Assembly: GCA_945919165.1 (NCBI GenBank) | Contig: CAMEIZ010000017.1 | Location: 1-17,179 of the forward strand | Origin: an uncultured Traorella sp. | GTDB lineage: Bacteria; Bacillota_I; Bacilli_A; Erysipelotrichales; Erysipelotrichaceae | Direction of reading: 5' to 3' | Length of the DNA: 17,179 nt | Part shown: piece after piece, positions 15,293 through 17,179 of the stretch | Layout: each line of letters opens with the position of its first letter | Numbering within the stretch: the stretch's first letter is position 1 | Notes under the pieces: generated by a model | The model's input: the letters and a program-made list of their open reading frames with translations, nothing else | What the model was told of the DNA's origin: nothing | The model's database searches: none | Translations under genes and position numbers: made by a program

Positions 15293-15338
15293 AAAAAATC
15301 CCTCAATTCTTGATAATTACAAATAAGATTATACTAAG
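15226..15338 (-). repeat. Left arm of the 113-bp inverted repeat (IR-L)
   Basis: Base-for-base reverse complement of 16671-16783. It contains, in the - direction, CTTAG, TATAAT, the untranslated leader, ribosome site GAGGG, ATG and the first 22 codons of cassette B plus one base. Identity ends abruptly at codon 23 on one side and just upstream of the -10 on the other. Confidence 0.97.
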
Positions 15339-15356
15339 TTTATTATTACAATGCAA
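15328..15356 (-). promoter_or_regulatory. Promoter of cassette B; -35 lies in the invertible part
   Basis: On the - strand TTGCAT (15351-15356), exactly 17 bases, then a perfect TATAAT (15328-15333). The -10 is inside the repeat and present in all three copies. The -35 is outside it and only here; the corresponding bases are CTGAAT before cassette R and T-rich terminator sequence before cassette A. Upstream lies an A-rich stretch with a near-direct repeat (GTGAAAAGTAGTGAAAAA). Confidence 0.6.
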
Positions 15357-15474
15357 GTAAAATTTTGCCTTTTTCACTACTTTTCACATTTTTTACATAA
15401 ATATCCCTATTTCAAGTGTTAAAAATACTAAATATAACAATTTTATGTGCTTTTTTATTAATCTTGATTGAATT

Positions 15475-15502
15475 TTGTACATTTTTCTACCATTTATATA
15501 AG
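15475..15502 (+). promoter_or_regulatory. Weak candidate promoter of the recombinase gene
   Basis: TTGTAC (15475-15480), 16 bases, TATAAG (15497-15502), about 40 bases before the chosen ATG. The -10 matches five of six but the -35 is poor. The region is AT-rich, so this could be chance. Confidence 0.25.
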
Positions 15503-15541
15503 TACAGAAAACTGTCAGAAATGACAAAATGGAGGAATAAA

Positions 15542-16675
15542 ATGAGTATTAGAAAAAGAAAAAGTATTAAAGCAGAATCAGGATTTACTTATCAGGTTTA
15601 TTTCAATTATGTGGATGATTATACTAATGAAAGAAAGACTTTTACAAAGAGTGGATTTTCTACTTATGAGGATGCTGTTTTATTTGAAAAGAAAAAGAAA
15701 AAAGAATTCAATAAAGAATTAAACTATATTAAACAATATAAAGTTACAGTAGATGATGTATTTCATGAATGGCTTAATTTAGAAGCTGAATATGCATATC
15801 AGCAGAACACAATAACCGATTACAAAAATCGTTATTACAAGCATATTCAAAAAAGATTAGGTCATTTATTAATTTATGAACTTGATTTTAGAAAAGTACA
15901 GAATTATTTTATTGAAAATCAAGATCTTGGTTTATCGACTAATTATAAATTAAAAGAAATATTAAATTTAATCTTAAATTTTTCTATGAAATGTGGGTAT
16001 ATTCTGGAAAATCCTTTAAAATTAGTACATGTTACAGGAAAAAATACTGGTCGTTCTAGATCTAATTTGACTTACTCTGAGCAGGATTTTGATCTTATTG
16101 TTAATGAGCTGTTAAATAAGCCTTCTGATATACGTTATGCGTATATCATAGCTTTATATATTGGCAAGTACACAGGACTTCGTATATCTGAAGTATTTGC
16201 CTTAAACAAAGATGATTTTGATTTTAATCAAGAGATAATCATAGTGAACAAAAAAATGATTTATGCAAACTTAAAAAGACAAGAATTAATCATATCTACA
16301 AAAATGAAAACTAAAACATCACAAGCTGTTTTACCTTTTCATAAAGACTTACAATCAATTATCTCTAAATGGTTTAATTATCATCCTCATCAACATGTTA
16401 TCAGTGATTTTAAAGGAAATTACTTAAATCCAAAACAATTAGAATACACTCTTTGGAAAATATCAAAAAAGAATCATATAAGCTTTCACTTTCATACTCT
16501 ACGTCATACATTGGCAACTAAGCTAATCACAAATGGAGCAAATATTAAAGCAGCACAGGAAATCTTGCGACATGCCAGTATAACAACCACTATGAATATT
16601 TATACGCATGTAAATCAAAAACTCAAAGAAGAAGCTTTATATATTGCATTTCCTGAATCAGATAAGTCAGCTTAG
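15542..16675 (+). CDS. Tyrosine recombinase (phage/ICE-type integrase), candidate invertase of the cassette switch
   Basis: 377 residues with the start at ATG 15542, chosen because GGAGG lies six bases upstream; the open frame extends to GTG 15416 but has no ribosome site there. Domains: a basic N-terminal arm-binding-type domain (about 1-60, with TYQVYFNYVDDYTNERKTF), a SAM-like core-binding domain (about 65-165) and a catalytic domain (about 175-370). All active-site residues are visible: Arg214 (TGLRIS), Lys258 or a neighbouring Lys in KMKTKTS, His318 and Arg321 (HTLRH), His344 (LRHAS) and Tyr354 (NIYTH). The enzyme therefore looks intact. The TAG stop lies inside the right arm of the inverted repeat, and cassette R starts 41 bases downstream without a terminator. 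No excisionase or other phage/ICE gene is nearby, which favours a local inversion role over element integration, though an integrase remnant is possible. Confidence 0.9.
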   Translation: MSIRKRKSIKAESGFTYQVYFNYVDDYTNERKTFTKSGFSTYEDAVLFEKKKKKEFNKELNYIKQYKVTVDDVFHEWLNLEAEYAYQQNTITDYKNRYYKHIQKRLGHLLIYELDFRKVQNYFIENQDLGLSTNYKLKEILNLILNFSMKCGYILENPLKLVHVTGKNTGRSRSNLTYSEQDFDLIVNELLNKPSDIRYAYIIALYIGKYTGLRISEVFALNKDDFDFNQEIIIVNKKMIYANLKRQELIISTKMKTKTSQAVLPFHKDLQSIISKWFNYHPHQHVISDFKGNYLNPKQLEYTLWKISKKNHISFHFHTLRHTLATKLITNGANIKAAQEILRHASITTTMNIYTHVNQKLKEEALYIAFPESDKSA

Positions 16676-16783
16676 TATAATCTTATTTGTAATTATCAAG
16701 AATTGAGGGATTTTTTATGAAGAAGAGTTATGTTAAGCCTGTAATGGAAAGTGAAGCTTTTGTAGCAAATGAATATGTGGGAG
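16671..16783 (+). repeat. Right arm of the 113-bp inverted repeat (IR-R)
   Basis: Perfect reverse complement of 15226-15338. It starts in the last sense codon of the recombinase gene, includes its TAG stop, the TATAAT (16676-16681), leader, ribosome site, and ATG plus 22 codons of cassette R, and ends at codon 23. Confidence 0.97.
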
Positions 16784-16986
16784 CATGTTGGAAAGTGACT
16801 TGTACTATTGAAGAACATGGTTCAATAATAGTAACAGAAGAACCTACAAATGGTGTAAATGGTTTTTATAAAGCTTTTGGTCAATGGTTTTATGATGGAA
16901 TAATGAATGGACATGAGGGATTTATTATTCCTCACCCTGTTACTATTACTAAAAAAGGTGATGGGACCACAGCTAACGCTTCCTAA
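16717..16986 (+). CDS. Small protein cassette R (constant N-terminus, variable body), behind the recombinase
   Basis: 89 residues, function not recognised. The first 22 residues and the DNA encoding them are identical to cassette B. Then follow C24-WKVT-C29, FYDGIMNGHEG (58-68), HPVTITKKG (73-81) and the terminal NAS. It lacks the acidic DxDxDG loop and the C-terminal cysteines of cassettes A and B and is about 20 residues shorter. It has ribosome site and -10 but no good -35 in this orientation; the recombinase ends 41 bases upstream with no terminator between, so it is probably transcribed with the recombinase. A hairpin terminator follows at 17011-17035. Confidence 0.78.
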   Translation: MKKSYVKPVMESEAFVANEYVGACWKVTCTIEEHGSIIVTEEPTNGVNGFYKAFGQWFYDGIMNGHEGFIIPHPVTITKKGDGTTANAS

Positions 16987-17010
16987 TCAAATAGCTTAAT
17001 TTAATATATC

Positions 17011-17035
17011 AAGATGTCTGTATAGGCATCTTTTT
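17011..17035 (+). terminator. Terminator of cassette R
   Basis: AAGATG, short loop, CATCTT followed by Ts. It resembles the outer stem of the terminators behind cassettes A and B but has a different loop. Confidence 0.6.
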
Positions 17036-17041
17036 CTATAT

Positions 17042-17067
17042 AAAAAAGTTCACTGTTTACCAGTGAA
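17042..17067 (-). terminator. Terminator of the right-edge - strand gene
   Basis: On the - strand TTCACTG-GTAAA-CAGTGAA, a perfect seven-base-pair stem, followed by CTTTTTT. It begins three bases after the stop codon of the partial gene at the right edge. Confidence 0.8.
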
Positions 17068-17069
17068 TC

Positions 17070-17179
17070 TTATTTCTTTAGATATTCATCAAATACTTGA
17101 TTCAAAGAATTCCATTTGTTTTGAATCTGTTGATTGGTTTCTTTGATTTTTTCTTTGCATTGTCTAAGTGTTTCTTCTT
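17070..17179 (-). CDS. 3' end of an unknown gene (5' part outside window)
   Basis: The frame is open from the window edge to a TAA at 17070-17072 and encodes 35 hydrophilic residues rich in Lys, Gln, Glu and Asn (EETLRQCKEKIKETNQQ, ending FDEYLKK), probably a helical or coiled-coil C-terminus. The terminator immediately after the stop supports a real gene. No family can be named from this fragment. It is convergent with cassette R. Confidence 0.65.
   Translation of the reverse strand, partial: EETLRQCKEKIKETNQQIQNKWNSLNQVFDEYLKK

Larger units (their letters stand above)
15226..16783. other. Candidate invertible segment carrying a tyrosine recombinase
   Basis: A unique segment (15339-16670) bounded by perfect 113-bp inverted repeats and encoding one complete tyrosine recombinase. 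The left end of the unique part holds the -35 box used by cassette B; the right end is the last codon of the recombinase gene. Inversion across the repeats would place the -35 in front of cassette R and the recombinase transcript in front of cassette B without damaging any reading frame, because the repeats are identical. The 249-base gap between cassette B and the recombinase start (15293-15541) holds only the repeat leader, this promoter and an AT-rich stretch with a weak candidate recombinase promoter. Inversion is inferred from architecture. Confidence 0.7.

Noticed and set aside
14452..15340. CRISPR-like or tandem satellite repeat
   Set aside because: The repeats are two long cassette ends spaced about 450 bp apart with coding bodies between them, not short regular repeats with spacers.
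15416..15541. N-terminal extension of the recombinase beginning with a hydrophobic, membrane-helix-like stretch (from GTG 15416)
   Set aside because: No ribosome site precedes GTG 15416, while ATG 15542 has GGAGG at six bases and begins the typical basic arm-binding domain. The upstream frame is probably open by chance in AT-rich DNA, although a short hydrophobic leader cannot be fully excluded.
15226..16783. Transposon or IS element with terminal inverted repeats
   Set aside because: The enzyme is a tyrosine recombinase with R-K-H-R-H-Y residues, not a DDE transposase. The repeats contain coding sequence of host-like genes and no target duplication is visible at the outer ends.
14452..16986. 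Prophage or integrative element with attL/attR
   Set aside because: Only one integrase-type gene is present, with no excisionase, replication, structural or transfer genes. The repeats are inverted rather than direct around the recombinase, which fits inversion rather than excision.

Overview
This is low-GC Bacillota DNA. The protein families and their order (ftsW, murG, murB, divIB/ftsQ, then yloU-fakA) fit a Gram-positive gut Firmicute, perhaps Erysipelotrichia; that taxonomic call is inference from gene style, not a database match.

Layout: (1) Bases 1-1015 hold the 3' part of a tRNA CCA-adding enzyme on the + strand, ending in a bidirectional hairpin terminator. (2) From about 14.4 kb down to 1.0 kb almost everything is on the - strand. 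Read in the direction of transcription there is first a surface-polysaccharide operon (14381 to 7607): a membrane-anchored extracellular protein with Ig-like/DUF5011-type motifs, two tandem Wzc-like tyrosine kinases, a membrane UDP-sugar 4,6-dehydratase and a PF14907-type nucleotidyltransferase-fold protein. After a terminator come a SipW/ER-type S26 peptidase homologue, a SEDS protein (FtsW), murG-murB-ftsQ (translationally coupled), and then yloU-fakA from their own promoter. (3) Bases 14.4-17.0 kb form an accessory island: three small-protein cassettes (two on -, one on +) around a complete tyrosine recombinase. (4) The right edge holds the 3' end of an unknown - strand gene.

The most interesting element is the island. 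The recombinase gene is bracketed by a perfect 113-bp inverted repeat (15226-15338 and 16671-16783). The repeat carries a -10 box, a ribosome binding site and the first 22 codons of each small-protein gene, and similarity stops at codon 23. Only the left copy has a plausible -35 box, placed just inside the unique segment, so inverting the segment would move that promoter from the left cassette to the right one. A third, near-identical copy (14776-14887) starts another cassette directly behind a terminator and looks silent. This is the architecture expected of a self-contained promoter/cassette switch (shufflon-like or vsa-like) diversifying an uncharacterised small protein with a constant N-terminus, a CxxxxC motif and an Asn-Ala-Ser C-terminus. 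Inversion itself is inferred, not observed.
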